From Parietaria judaica (Eukaryota; Streptophyta; Magnoliopsida; Rosales; Urticaceae), in NCBI GenBank assembly GCA_954871525.1, contig OX940864.1, positions 25,972,001-26,036,000 on the forward strand: a DNA stretch of 64,000 nt, given 5' to 3'. Shown here one piece after another: positions 33,668 through 44,767 of this stretch (position 1 is its first letter; each line of letters opens with the position of its first letter). Under the pieces are notes generated by a model. That model was not told the DNA's origin, searched no databases, and saw nothing but the letters and a program-made list of their open reading frames with translations. The position numbers and the translations under genes were made by a program.

Positions 33668-34724
33668 ATGGCCGAACCAACCGAAGACAACCATCAAAAT
33701 ATGACACTGAGAGATTATGCAGCTCCACAAATAGGAGTAATTCAAACAAGCATAGTGCGGCCACCTATTGAGGCGAACACATTCGAGCTCAAGCCGGCAA
33801 TTCTTCAGATGATCCAGAACTCAGTGCAATTTGGTGGGTCGTTGAATGATGACCCAAATTCTCATATCACGTTATTCTTGGATATTTGTGACACCTTCAA
33901 ATTCAATGGAGTTTCGTCTGACGCTATATGGTTGAGACTCTTCTCGTTTTCACTTCGTGACAAAGCTAAGAGTTGGTTGAACTCTCTACCAGCAGGATCT
34001 ATCACTACTTGGAACGACTTGGCAAAGAAGTTCCTAGCAAAGTATTTTTCACCAGCGAAGACGGCCAGGATGAGAGGCGACATCACCTCTTTTGTGCAAC
34101 AAGACTCGGAATCTCTTTTCGAGGTGTGGGAAAGGTTCAAGGATTTGCTTCGAAGATGCCCTCACCATGGAGTCCCAAAATGGATACAAATTCAGTCTTT
34201 CTACAATGGACTGAATGGACATTTGAAAGGAAACATTGATGCAGCTGCAGGAGGCGCGCTTATGACGAAGACCATCGACGATGCCTATGAGTTACTGGAA
34301 GACATGGCAGAGAACAACTACCAGTGGCCGACAGAACGAGGAATGCAGAAGAAAGCAGCCGGCGTTTATGAAATCGATGCCGTGACAGCGTTAGCAGCTC
34401 AAGTGGAGCTTATATCTAAAAAAAATTGATACACTCGGAGTTAATGTTGTCTACAGCCCGCAAGCTACTTGTGAAATTTATGGTAGAAATCACAGCACTG
34501 ACCAATGCTTCGTCAGCCAAGAGTCGGTGCAATACGTCAGCAACACGAAAGGACAGACAAACCAACCGAACTCCAACTTCTACAATCCGGGCTGGAGAAA
34601 CCATCCAAACTTCTCGTGGGGTAACAACCAAGGATCCTCTTCAGCACCTACAGCTCCACCCGAATTTCCTCAACAAGCACCTCAACAAGTCAGAAAGCCA
34701 AACCTCGAGGAGTTGATGACTTAA
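33668..34724 (+). pseudogene. gypsy gag
   Basis: Starts at ATG 33668. The first 253 codons contain the Retrotrans_gag core (LFSFSLRDKAKSWLNSLP, TTWNDLAKKFLAKYF, SLFEVWERFKDLLRRCPHHG, QIQSFYNGL). The frame is lost in an A-run at about 34420-34428. The continuation in another frame (34430-34724) has a Cys/His-containing stretch and the Asn/Pro-rich YNPGWRNHPNFSWG motif typical of this clade, and ends at a stop at 34722-34724. Further coding-like sequence continues to about 34900 with more breaks. A single insertion in the A-run accounts for the first break. Confidence 0.85.
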
Positions 34725-35195
34725 ATGGCCTCAAACACAAATCAGTTTATCACAGAAGCAAAGACCCAACTTCAGAGTCACTCGGCATCAATTTGCAATT
34801 TGGAAGTGCAAGTTGGTCAGTTAGCTAATTTGATGAATAATCGGCCACAAGGAAATTTTCCTAGCGACACTGAGACTAATCCAAGAGGAAAAAGCATAGA
34901 ATAATGTAACGCGGTGTCTTTGCGATGTGGAAAAGAACTAAGTGAATTCATCAAAGAGCCTAGTTTGTTATTAGTGTCACGTGAAGAAAATGATGATGTT
35001 CCAAGCGACAATACTATTGTGATGGAGAAGCTTAATGGAAAGAAGAAAAAGTTGGCAAAGTCTTTTCAGTGCTATCCTCCACCGCCATTTCCCCGAAGGC
35101 TTTCTCAAATCAAGACAGATACTTAGCTCACAAAATTTTTAGAGGTTTTCAAGAAGCTTCAAATCAATATTCCATTTGCCGATGCGTTAGAGCAA

Positions 35196-36122
35196 ATGCC
35201 GAGCTATGTGGAGTTCATGAAAGAAATTATTTCAAAGAAGAAGAAATTGGGTGACTTTGAGATGGTTGCCTTAACCGAAGAATGCAGCGCTATAATCCAG
35301 AAGAAACTGCCGCCAAAGCTTAAGGATCCGGGAAGTTTTACCATACCTTGCACGATTGGTAATAAGTTCTTTGGTAGAGCTTTATGTGACTTGGGAGCTA
35401 GTATCAATTTGATGCCACTCTCAATTTATCGAAAACTCGGATTGACGGAAGCAAAGCCCACAAATGTTACTCTTCAGTTAGCCGATCGATCACTCACACA
35501 TCCACACGGAATAGTCGAAGATGTACTAGTAAAAGTGGACAAATTCATTTTTTCGACGGATTTCATCGTTCTTGACATGGAGGAACATTTCGATGTGCCA
35601 ATCATCTTGGGAAGGCCGTTCTTGGCAACTGGAAGAACTCTTATTGACGTGGAAAAAGGAGAGCTCACTATGCGGGTACAAGATGAGGATTACATTCAAG
35701 GTCTTCAAAGTTATGAAATTCCACAGTGGAGCTCAAGATTTCCACATAATTGATCATCTAAAAAGGCTGGAAAACCAAAATCAACCGAGCATCGGAATGA
35801 CGCTGTCCTTGTCAAGTCATCATTGGAGAAGCCACATAAAGTGGAATTGGAGCTTTTGAGAGAGAATCAACGTCAACTTGAGAGAAATAAAATGGACTTC
35901 AAGAAGTGGGCAAACTATCAAACAAAATTCATTATTTACCAAGAAGAGCTCCTTCTCCAAATTGCAGCACAACTTCAACTTGAGGTACGTAGACATTCTC
36001 CACCACCATTTTATTTTCCAGATCAACCTAACCAACAAGATGATGGCGGGGGTGGCAAGGTCTTAAACAAGTGGAAGCGAAGACACCGAGGTAATTGTTT
36101 TTTAACCCTTGTTAATAATTAG
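35196..36122 (+). pseudogene. gypsy protease domain and C-terminal tail
   Basis: In one frame: 185 codons (35196-35753) with the retropepsin-like block FTIPCTIG, ALCDLGASINLMPLSIYRKL (catalytic D-L-G-A) and VPIILGRPFLATGRTLIDV. A TGA follows at 35751-35753, then a further 120 or so in-frame codons to 36122 with a coiled-coil-like ELELLRENQRQLERNK and a Pro-rich end. In intact relatives reverse transcriptase would follow. Here the reading ends and untranslated sequence leads to the 3' LTR. Upstream coding (about 35100-35195) is joined in the same region but broken. Confidence 0.8.
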
Positions 36123-37457
36123 AACATTGGGGACCAATGTTGATCTTAAGTTTGGGGGTAGGAAATATTATTTCTTTTGTATTTTGTGTTTTATTTTTTT
36201 TTAGTTATGGTTATTTTGGTAGATCTGAGTAATAATTCGATATGACCCTACATGCTTGCTCGCTATATTTTTTAGGGAAATAAAAAATGTCTATACATGT
36301 ATGCTTGGTGATTCTATTCTTTTGCTCGTATTTGGTCTTTCCTAAACATGTTGAGTACAAAATTTTGAATTATTAGGGCATTTTGTTGATGTGAGAAAGT
36401 CGATATGAACCATGAAGATTGTTTTATCCGGTTAGAACTCTAGAACTTGTTTGATTGACTTTCGAGGCGAAATAAAGAACATTGTAGCACTAGAGAAATG
36501 AATTAGGCCATCGTTGAACCATTTTGAGCTTTTTCAAACCATCCCTAACATATAAATATCCATCATTCCTTGTTTAAGCCCAATAACTTGACAAACTTTG
36601 AATCCCATTATCGTTTATCTCCCACAAATTTTGCCAACCCGGATTAGTTATTATCTCTATTACTTCTCAAGTATTTTTATCATTCTACGGTAGTCATATA
36701 GAGCTTTGTTGGACAAGCGGGAGTTAGTGGTTTTTGATCTTGAGTTTATAGTATGTTGGGTGCAATCTTTATTTACTTATGTTGTTTGGTTTATGAAAAA
36801 AAAAGAAAAAAAAAAGAAATAAAAGAAAGAGGAATTACGAAAAATAAGATGGAAAAACAAGGTCACAAATTACATTGCCACGAGCAAGTTTGGTGTATTT
36901 TTCCAAAGAGATGATCAAAAGATCTCTATGTAGAGGCGTTGAATGATCATTTGCTGAGAGTAATTGAGTCATAATCACTTCCAATCATATCCTTTACTCG
37001 ACTACCTATATTCACATCCATACTCACCCTTGACCTAATCCCCACACTTCAAGCCTTTAAAGTCCTAATGATCTTTGGTGTTGCATTGTAAAAATTAGTG
37101 GAGAAAGTTCATGAAAAATGAGCCTATGGAATTCAAAACTATGATTTAACATGCTTTGTGGTAAATGAAAACTCATCATGGTAGCAGGTGTAAAAAAAAT
37201 GAGAAATAAGCACGAATACAAGTTCGGGGGGGACCGAGACATGTAAGACAATAGTTGAGCCGAAATTGCAAGCAAGTGACATTTTGAATTTCCCTTGACA
37301 AATATAGTTTTTAAGCATGTATTGGTCATAAAGAATTTATACTCACGATCGAATTTTTTTTGCATTATTTTAAGTTTTTAGGTTTGGGTGTTTACTTTAG
37401 GTTTAGTATTTCTTTTTGTTTGCTCGAGGACGAACAAACGATAAGTTTGGGGGTATT
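36123..37457 (+). other. Untranslated 3' part of the gypsy element with two PPT-like tracts
   Basis: No domain recognised. AAGTTTGGGGGTA occurs at about 36148-36160 and again at 37444-37455 next to the LTR. An A/G run lies at 36795-36830. The sequence is probably what remains after loss of pol, or the long 3' untranslated region of this lineage. Confidence 0.6.
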
Positions 37458-38736
37458 TGATGAGTCGGTTTTATACCGATAAATTGAATACTTTCACTTA
37501 GCGTTTTGTTTATCCAAGAGCCATTTAATGTATTTCTTTTAGTGTTTTTGTTTGTTTTAGGAGTTACATGAGTGGATTTCAATTTGATTGAAGATCAAGA
37601 TGAATAGAGTCATTTGGATGAGGTTTTACATGCCAAAAATCCAAAATTAAAAATCTCATGCAGCAACTTGGTGCCGCGGCACAGATTTTTGGTGCCCCAG
37701 TAAGAACCTCAGAATTAACCTTGTGCCCCAGCAAAGAATTTTCGGTGCCCCAGCACCACAGTTTCGCGAATTAGGTTATCTTTAGCTTAATCTTAACCTA
37801 ATGAGGAGGCTATATAAGGGAATCATAATGAGGGATTAAGTGACGAATTTTGGGAGAGAAAAACATCACAAGAGGCTAGGAAACTCGAAGAACGCCATTG
37901 GAGATCGGGTTTTGCGAAGAAGAACGGTGGAGACGAAGATCACCTCAGAGATTCTCTCCATTAGTATCATATTCTTTGCTGAATTTCTTTCTCTATTATG
38001 TTTCTCTTAATGATTTGTTTATGCTCTAGATTCATCATGAGCTAAACCGTTCATAGGATTGCAATCAAAACTCACATGTAGTTTAACTTGGATTATCGTT
38101 TCTTTGATTAATGACAATTGCTTTAAGTTTATTTATTCTATCCTTTTCTTCATGCTTTTGATTGCTTGATCACCAATTAAATTGATTTGGTCAACCTTAG
38201 GAACTTTGGAAAAAGGAAATTTGTGTTTAGCCGTAGATAGAATAACACATGATCTATGATGAAAATCTTGAGTTTATATAAGATAGGAATATACCTATGT
38301 AACATGTGTAACCCGTTAAGAACACATGCTTAATGAATCGTTCGTAATTTAATTTACAAAGGAATATAGTGAGTTAGTTAAGAAAGATAACTCGAATTGA
38401 ATATCGGAAGAGTTCTTTTTGATGCATTAGGGGTCTTGGTTAACAACTTGTAGCAATTTAATGATCGAAGGAATGATATGAATAATCGGGTGAAGTGTTG
38501 AGGAATGATTGCGATCCTATATTTCTCTATTTTTCCAAAACTTTCAATTTTTAGTTTTTATTTTTCTTTAGTTATTTAATTGATCATATTTAAAATTTAT
38601 TTGTTTAGATAAAATTAAGGTGACATAAAACTAGTAATTAGCAAAATTAATAGTAACAATTCTCCGTGGGATCGACTTTTCTTATCATTATATTACTTGT
38701 TTTCGATACGTATACTTTCGTAGAAAATTCACAACA
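37458..38736 (+). repeat. 3' LTR of the gypsy element at 32161
   Basis: 1,279 bp; LecRK sequence resumes right after the GGCGG duplication. Confidence 0.93.
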
Positions 38737-40058
38737 GGCGGGAACCTTGGGCCGGACTCGAAGAACGATACCAAGTTTATTTCTGTAGAGTTTGACACTT
38801 TTAGGAACGACCTTGATTCCAGCAACCAACACGTGGGAATCGACGTCAACTCTGTCGTCTCGGAGGTGTCTGTGCCGTGGACGAATGGCAACATGAAAGA
38901 TGGTAGATTGGCCAACGCATGGGTAACCTATGACTCAGCTTCTTTGAGTCTCAGTGTCTTTTTGTCCTACGATGAAGAGCCGGTTTTTTGGGAAAGATAT
39001 CACGTTCTCTCGTACCAATTGGATGTGCGAGATCATCTGCCGGAGAATGTCATGGTTGGTTTCACTGCAGCCACGGGTAAATATACACAGGAACATACAG
39101 TCTTTTCTTGGTCGTTCAACTCGACATTGGTCGTATCAGAGAAACGGGAAAGTCGATTCAAGATGATCGTCGGCTTGGCCGGTTGTATTTCAACTTTTGG
39201 TACATGTTTCATAGGCCTGCTATGGTTCATCTGGCGGAGAAGAAAGGCTGAGCAGGAGTACGTGAACTCCATTGACGTCGTTTTCGGAGAAACAGGTCCA
39301 AAAATGTTCACTTATCGAGAACTCAGCCGTGCGACGAATGGATTTCCTGATGAAAGAAAGCTCGGAGAGGGCGGATTTGGTGGCGTTTACAGAGGTTTCT
39401 TGAGCGAGTTGAGAACAGAAGTGGCGGTAAAGCGGATATCGCAAGGATCACGACAAGGAAAATGAGGAATATATCTCAGAGGTGAGGATCATCAGCCGGT
39501 TGCGACACTGGAATCTCGAGTTTCTTCTCGTCTACGAGCTTCTCCGCAACGGAATCCTCGACACACATCTCTTTGGAAATAAACCTAGCCTTAAATGGAC
39601 AGTCCGATATAAAATAGCCCACGGTTTGACCTCGTCACTGTTGTATCTTCACGAAGAATGGGAACAGTGCATCGTGCACCGAGACGTCAAGTCGAGTAAC
39701 ATCATGTTGGACTCTGACTTTGATGCCAAGCTCGGTTATTTTGGCTTAGCTCATTTCGCAGACCATGAGTCGGGTTTGCAAACGACTACCTTAGCAGGAA
39801 CAATGGGCTACATGGCGCCCGAGTGCGGCACAACTGGAAAGGCCAGTAAAGAGTCTGACGTGTACAGCTTCGGGTGGTGGTGCTCGAGATCTGTTGTGGC
39901 CGGAGACCCATCAAGCACAATGTTGATCCTAACAAGGTGAGTCTCGTGGAGTGGGTGTGGTATTTGTACGGTCAAGGCCGAGTGTTCGAAGATGCCGATT
40001 CGAGGCTGAGGTAGGAGTTCGATGAGCAGCAAATGGGGAGCTTAATGGTGGTGGGGTT

Positions 40059-40248
40059 TGTGAATTAGAGAGATCAGATTGAGAGAATGAAATGGTCTAT
40101 CTTTCTCATTATTGAACCGTGCATTATATAGAGGGGAACATAACAAACACTTCCTAAGTACAAGGAAATAAAGCAGGGAAGACTAACAAAAAGAACAACA
40201 AATAAACTGAATACAGAATACTAGGAAATAAGCGTGAATACTTCAACA
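40059..40248 (-). repeat. 3' LTR of the copia element at 40059
   Basis: 190 bp, TGTGAATTAG...ACTTCAACA on the plus strand. Confidence 0.92.
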
Positions 40249-40255
40249 CTCCCCC

Positions 40256-42472
40256 TCAAGCTAAACTATACACATTAAGTAGATTTAGCTTGCAACACAA
40301 GTCATTGAACAACGGAGATGGGAGAGCTTTAGTCAAAATGTCAGCAATTTGTAGACGAGATGGAATATGATGCAGCTTGATGTCCATTATCAATCTTCTC
40401 GTTGATGAAATCCTTATATATCTCGATATGCTTAGTACTATCGTGATGTACATGATTCTTTACTATGCTAATGGCAACTTCATTATCACAGTAGAGATGA
40501 ATTTGTTCATCACAGGGAATCTTTAAACTGTTAAGCAATCTTCTGAGCCAAATGCCTTCGCAAATTCCCTGAGCTAGTGATCTGTATTCTGCTTCAGCAC
40601 TGCTACGGGAGACGACTGACTGCTTTTTGCTCCTCCATGTTACCAGATTTCCATAATCAGCATCAGTGAATACTTCAATACGCTGACTCGAGCTTTTCTT
40701 GAAGAACAATCCTTTTCCTGGGGCCCCTTTGAGGTACCGAAGAATCCTAAAAACTGCTTCCATGTGTGACTCCTTTGGATTGCTCATGAACCGGCTAACC
40801 AGGCTAACAGCAAAGCCAATGTCTGACCTACTATTCGCCAAGTAAATCAGTTTTCATACCAGCCTTTGATATCTTCCTCTGCCCACTGCTTCTTCAGAAT
40901 CAGCTGCATCCAACTTGAGCTTTGGCTCCATAGGAGTATCCGATGATTTGCAGCCTAGCATTCCAGTCTCCTTAAGTAGATCGAGGGTGTACTTTTTTTG
41001 GGACACGCAAATACCCTTATGAGATCGGAGTACCTACATTCCTAGAAAGTATTTAAATTTACCCAAATCTTTGACTTCAAATTCAGTGGCGAGCAATTGT
41101 TTGAGCCGGAAAATTTCTTCTTCATGGTCACCAGTAATTACAATGTCATCGACATAGACGCTTAGAATTGTAATCTTTCCATCAGTTCCATGTTTTAAGA
41201 AAAGGGTGTGATCAGCTTCACTTTGTAAGTAGCCAGACTGCTTTAGGACTAACGAAAATCTGCTAAACCAAGCTCGAGGACTTTGCTTGAGCCCATATAA
41301 GCTTTTCTTTAACATGCAGACTTTTCCTTGAGAGCGTTGATTTTCAAAGCCAGGTGGGATGTCCATGTAGACTTCTTTAGTTAACTCACCATTAAGAAAT
41401 GCATTCTTAATATCTAACCGATGTAGTGGCCAATCATGATTAGCTCCGAGGGATAATAATAGTGTTTTTCTTAGCCACCGGAGCAAAAGTTAAGTTTCTT
41501 GATAATGAATACCATAAGTTTGAGTAAAACCTCTTTCAACTAACCTTGCCTTGAACCACTCGACGGATCCATCAGATTTATGCTTTACATTGAATAACCA
41601 TCAACACCCCACAGTCTTCTTCCCGGGGGCAATTTGATGACTTCCCAAGTATCATTCTTCTCTAAAGCCCTGATTTCCTCATAGGTTGCAATATTCCATT
41701 CTGGACTTGATAAAGCTTCCTGAATTGATGGGGGAACTTGAATCTTGTCAATCTGTGTTACATAGGCTCTGCATGTAGAAGATAGATTACCATAATAGAG
41801 AAAATCTTCCATCTGATACGGTGTGTGTGCTCTAGCAGTCTTTCTCAATGCAATAGGCATATTGTCATAAGGCATTTTATCACAATTTAAAGAAGAAACT
41901 GAGTCAGTGATACCTGCTTCATGGTTTTCATGTGACATTGGACTTGGATCCGATGGTTGACAGATTTGAGGCACAACTGGTGAAGGACTTGATGTGATGG
42001 CATCTTTGTTGTGTGTCGGTGACTCAATGTGGACATCTTCAAATGGGAAAAATTGAGGCACATACGTGGTGTTTGTGTTATGACCTTGATCCTCAGATTC
42101 TATTGGATAATTCTCCCCCTGAATCGAAGTGTAGAAATGACTATTTTCAAGAAATGTGACATCCATTGTATGGAAGTACTTTCTAAGAGATGGTGAATAG
42201 CATTTGTATCCCTTTTTCAATGGTGAATATCCTATGAAAATGCACTTTAAGGATCAAGGTTCGAACTTATTTTGGTCATAGAGGTGAATGAAGGCAGAAC
42301 ATCCAAACAGTTTAGGAGTTATGGTTGAGAGGAGTTTTGAATTTGGGAAGCTTTCTAGTAATTTCTGACATGGAGTTGAGAAATTTAGAACTCTTGAGGG
42401 CATTCTATCAATGAGATAAGCAGCAGTGAGTACTGCCTCTCCCCACCTCTCCCCAGTACTGTTTAGGCACAT
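40256..42472 (-). pseudogene. copia integrase end, reverse transcriptase and RNase H, broken
   Basis: 42472-42254: end of integrase (RWGEAVLTAAYLIDRMPS). 42220-41585: linker. 41486-41034: reverse transcriptase with HRLDIKNAFLNGEL, SLYGLKQSPRAWF and the active-site YVDD. 40841-40341: RNase H with SDIGFAVSLVSRF, RSSAEAEYRSLA and HLYCDNEVAI. A deletion of roughly 20 codons inside RNase H joins FTDADYG directly to NLVTWRSKKQ. A last frame (to 40256) carries the ADILTKALP ending. Multiple stops and frameshifts separate the pieces. Non-functional. Confidence 0.9.
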
Positions 42473-42479
42473 TAGTAGT

Positions 42480-43787
42480 GAACATAAGTGATCTAGCCAC
42501 TTCTAATAGATGCCTATTTTTCCTTTATGAAATTCCATTTTGTTTGAGTGTTTTAACACATGAACTTGTGTGTACAATACCTTGGGATAAGAAAAACTCA
42601 TTTAGAATGGAATTGAAGAATTCTGTGCCATTATCTGAATGAAATATCTGGATTTTAGTATTGAATTGAGTAAGAATCATTTTGTGGAACTATCTTATTT
42701 TTCATTAAATACACCCATGTGAGTCTAGTATGATCATCAATAAGCAATAAGAACCATTTTGCACTAGAAATATTGGAAGTTTTAGACGGCCCCCATATGT
42801 CACTATGAATCATTGTAAATGGCTAGGAAAGTTTGTATGAACTGGGCATATATGAATTTCTAGTATGCTTAGAGAGATGAAAAATATCACATTGCAAATG
42901 TTTCAAATTTTTATTCATGAATAATGAAGGAAAGAGCTTTGAGAGATACAAGAAATTTGGATAACCTAGTTGATAATGCAGGAACATGATATCTTTATTA
43001 TTTTATCTCTTATTGGACTTTGACACCAATCAGGAACTAGGATGTGGAGAATTTTTTAGTAGGTATAGACCAGCTTTGACTTCAGCACTGCCAATCATCT
43101 TCCCCGAGACCCTGTCCTGAAAAACACATGAATCCTTTGTGTAGTGAGTGACATATTTCAGATCCTTATTCAATTTATGCACAGAAAGTAAATTGCAGTC
43201 CAACTTAGGCACATAAAGCATTGAGTTGAGTTGCAAAGATGATGAGATTTTTACTGTTCCAATGCCTTTCACATAGGAGATTGAACCATCGGCTATAATT
43301 ACTGTGATTGAGTCGTCACATTCATGAAATGAGGTAAATAGATCACGATTACCAGTCATGTGATCGGTAGCTCCAGAATCGACTATCCATGAGAAAAGTT
43401 ATCAGATTTGGAGAGAAATACCAGTGAAATTTCACCTTTCTTTACCAAGAGTGCACCGCCAGTAGAAGTATGAGGGGCCTCTTGTGACTGACTGATCAAG
43501 GCATGGAGAAGCTCTAGCTGATCTTTGCTGAAGAGAGACGATGATGCCAGATTTCCCTTGTGTTCTTGGTCTGAAGAGTGCTTTCGAGGCTTCCAGTCTA
43601 GAGGCTTTCCATGAATCTGCCAACAGGTGTCTTTTGTATGCCCTAGTTTGTGAAAATGATCGCAATAAGGCCTCTTGTTGTTCTTCTTGTCGGAGTACAT
43701 TTTGGTAGCTTGGATTTGACCTTCAATTGACACGGAGAGGGCTGAGACATCCGAGGTGACTGCAGCTGACGAAGTATCTCTCATCAT
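42480..43787 (-). pseudogene. copia gag end, protease and integrase start, broken
   Basis: 43787-43383 has the end of gag with a zinc knuckle in which the second cysteine is replaced by Phe (CDHFHKLGHTKDTC). It runs up to the expected protease site, which is interrupted near 43380. 43359-43030 carries the HMTGNRDLF-type flank, the YVPKLDCNLLSVHKL block and a pre-integrase part. 42480-43030 contains unreadable integrase remains. Confidence 0.8.
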
Positions 43788-43871
43788 GATCTTCCTTCAG
43801 GTCTCCTCATATCGGATTACTGAGAATGCTTCTCTGATTGAAGGTAGAGGTTTGGCGCTGAGAACTCTACC

Positions 43872-44486
43872 TCATGCATCATCCAAACCTTTATTGAGAC
43901 CTGACAAGAATTTGAAAACTCTTTTTGTCTCCACAAAAGATCTGAACAATTTTCCATCTTCAGGGCACTTCCAATTGTGAGTATCAATGAGGTCTATCTT
44001 CTGGCAAAGTTTGGTGAGAGAAGTGAAGAATTGAGTAACAGTCATATCACCTTGTTTGAGCTCATGAAGAACACTCTCAATTTCAAACACTTCTGATGTG
44101 TTTTCAGAGCTGGAGAAGGTAATCTTTGCTGCTTCCCAGATCTCCACAGCTAAGGAATACAACAAAAAATTCTCACCAATATCCGGGCTCATGGAATCGA
44201 TGAGCCAAGACATAACCATGTTGTTATTGGCCTTCCAGGATTTGACTATTGGATCATCTTCCTTCGGAGTAGCATTGATAGTGAGGAAATCATCTTTACC
44301 CTTTCCACATATGAACATTAGGACTGACTGTGACCATTGGAGATAATTTTTCTCATTTAATTTGTGGTTTGTGATTTGGGTAGAGAAGTGATCAGAGTTT
44401 GTGATGGACGATGGTCGTGGGGTTGTGGTGATTTCTGTGGAGGAAGAGGAAGTGAGACCTTGCATGATTTTACCGTATTTGGTCAT
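43872..44486 (-). pseudogene. copia gag N-terminal part (UBN2/gag_3 type)
   Basis: Starts at ATG 44484-44486, shortly after the primer site. It contains KLNEKNYLQWSQSVLMFICGKGK, VMSWLIDSMSPDIGENF and the ELKQGDMTVTQFFTSLTKL block typical of copia gag. The frame ends at 43872; gag continues in another frame from 43787, so one frameshift or small deletion lies between. Confidence 0.88.
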
Positions 44487-44498
44487 GCTCTGATACCA

Positions 44499-44687
44499 TG
44501 TGAATTAGAGAGATGAGATTGAGAGAATGAATGGTCTATCTTTCTCATTATTGAACCGTGCATTATATACAGGGGAACATAACAAACACTTCCTAAGTAC
44601 AAGGAAATAAAGCAGGGAAGACTAACAAAAGCAATAACAAATAAACTGAATCCAGAAGACTAGGAAATAAGCGTGAATACTTCAACA
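44499..44687 (-). repeat. 5' LTR of the copia element at 40059
   Basis: 189 bp, adjoining the tRNA primer site at 44487-44498. Confidence 0.92.
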
Positions 44688-44767
44688 GGATTATGGTGTT
44701 GTCATCCTGAACTTGCTCTCAGGCCTTCTATCAGACAGGTAATGAGCGTTCTTAATACTTCAACGTG

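Larger units (their letters stand above)
32161..38736 (+). mobile_element. Ty3/gypsy element (Athila/Tat-like) without reverse transcriptase, in LecRK
   Basis: 6,576 bp with 1,279-bp LTRs (32161-33439, 37458-38736), differing at about 24 positions (1.9%). The target duplication is GGCGG (32156-32160, 38737-38741). The primer site TGGCACCGTTGCCGGGGA (33446-33463) is of the type found in plant Athila/Tat relatives, and the polypurine tract AGTTTGGGGGTATT touches the 3' LTR. Gag and a protease domain are present. No reverse transcriptase, RNase H or integrase is found between 36122 and 37457, which is only about 1.3 kb of untranslated-looking sequence. Non-autonomous. Confidence 0.93.
40059..44687 (-). 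mobile_element. Ty1/copia element inserted in the LecRK kinase C-terminus
   Basis: 4,629 bp with short LTRs (40059-40248, 44499-44687; 190 and 189 bp) that differ at about eight positions, so it is the oldest of the three insertions. On the minus strand the 5' LTR is followed directly by TGGTATCAGAGC, a perfect initiator-Met primer site, and the 3' LTR is preceded by TTGAGGGGGAG. The target duplication is GGGTT (40054-40058) against GGATT (44688-44692), one mismatch. All copia domains are present in order but broken. Confidence 0.93.
26331..44767 (+). pseudogene. L-type lectin receptor kinase pseudogene split by three LTR retrotransposons
   Basis: Four collinear pieces of one single-exon gene, recognised by comparison with the intact copy at 56199. 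(1) 26331-26485: signal peptide and start of the lectin domain (ATSFSFQSFNDTTPIELE), with about 14 codons deleted. (2) 31980-32160: lectin domain centre (PVQLWDQRTGELADFATHF, ADGMTFFLVPF). (3) 38737-40058: rest of the lectin domain ([15 protein letters not shown]), transmembrane segment and kinase. (4) 44693-44767: the C-terminal WCHPE-like end. Kinase damage includes a one-base insertion after GSRQGK, an 11-codon deletion after HWNLE, DFG changed to YFG, a frameshift after VYSFG and a later stop. GEGGFGGV and IVHRDVKSSN survive. The host sequence resumes exactly across each insertion, so the gene was contiguous before the elements arrived. Confidence 0.95.
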
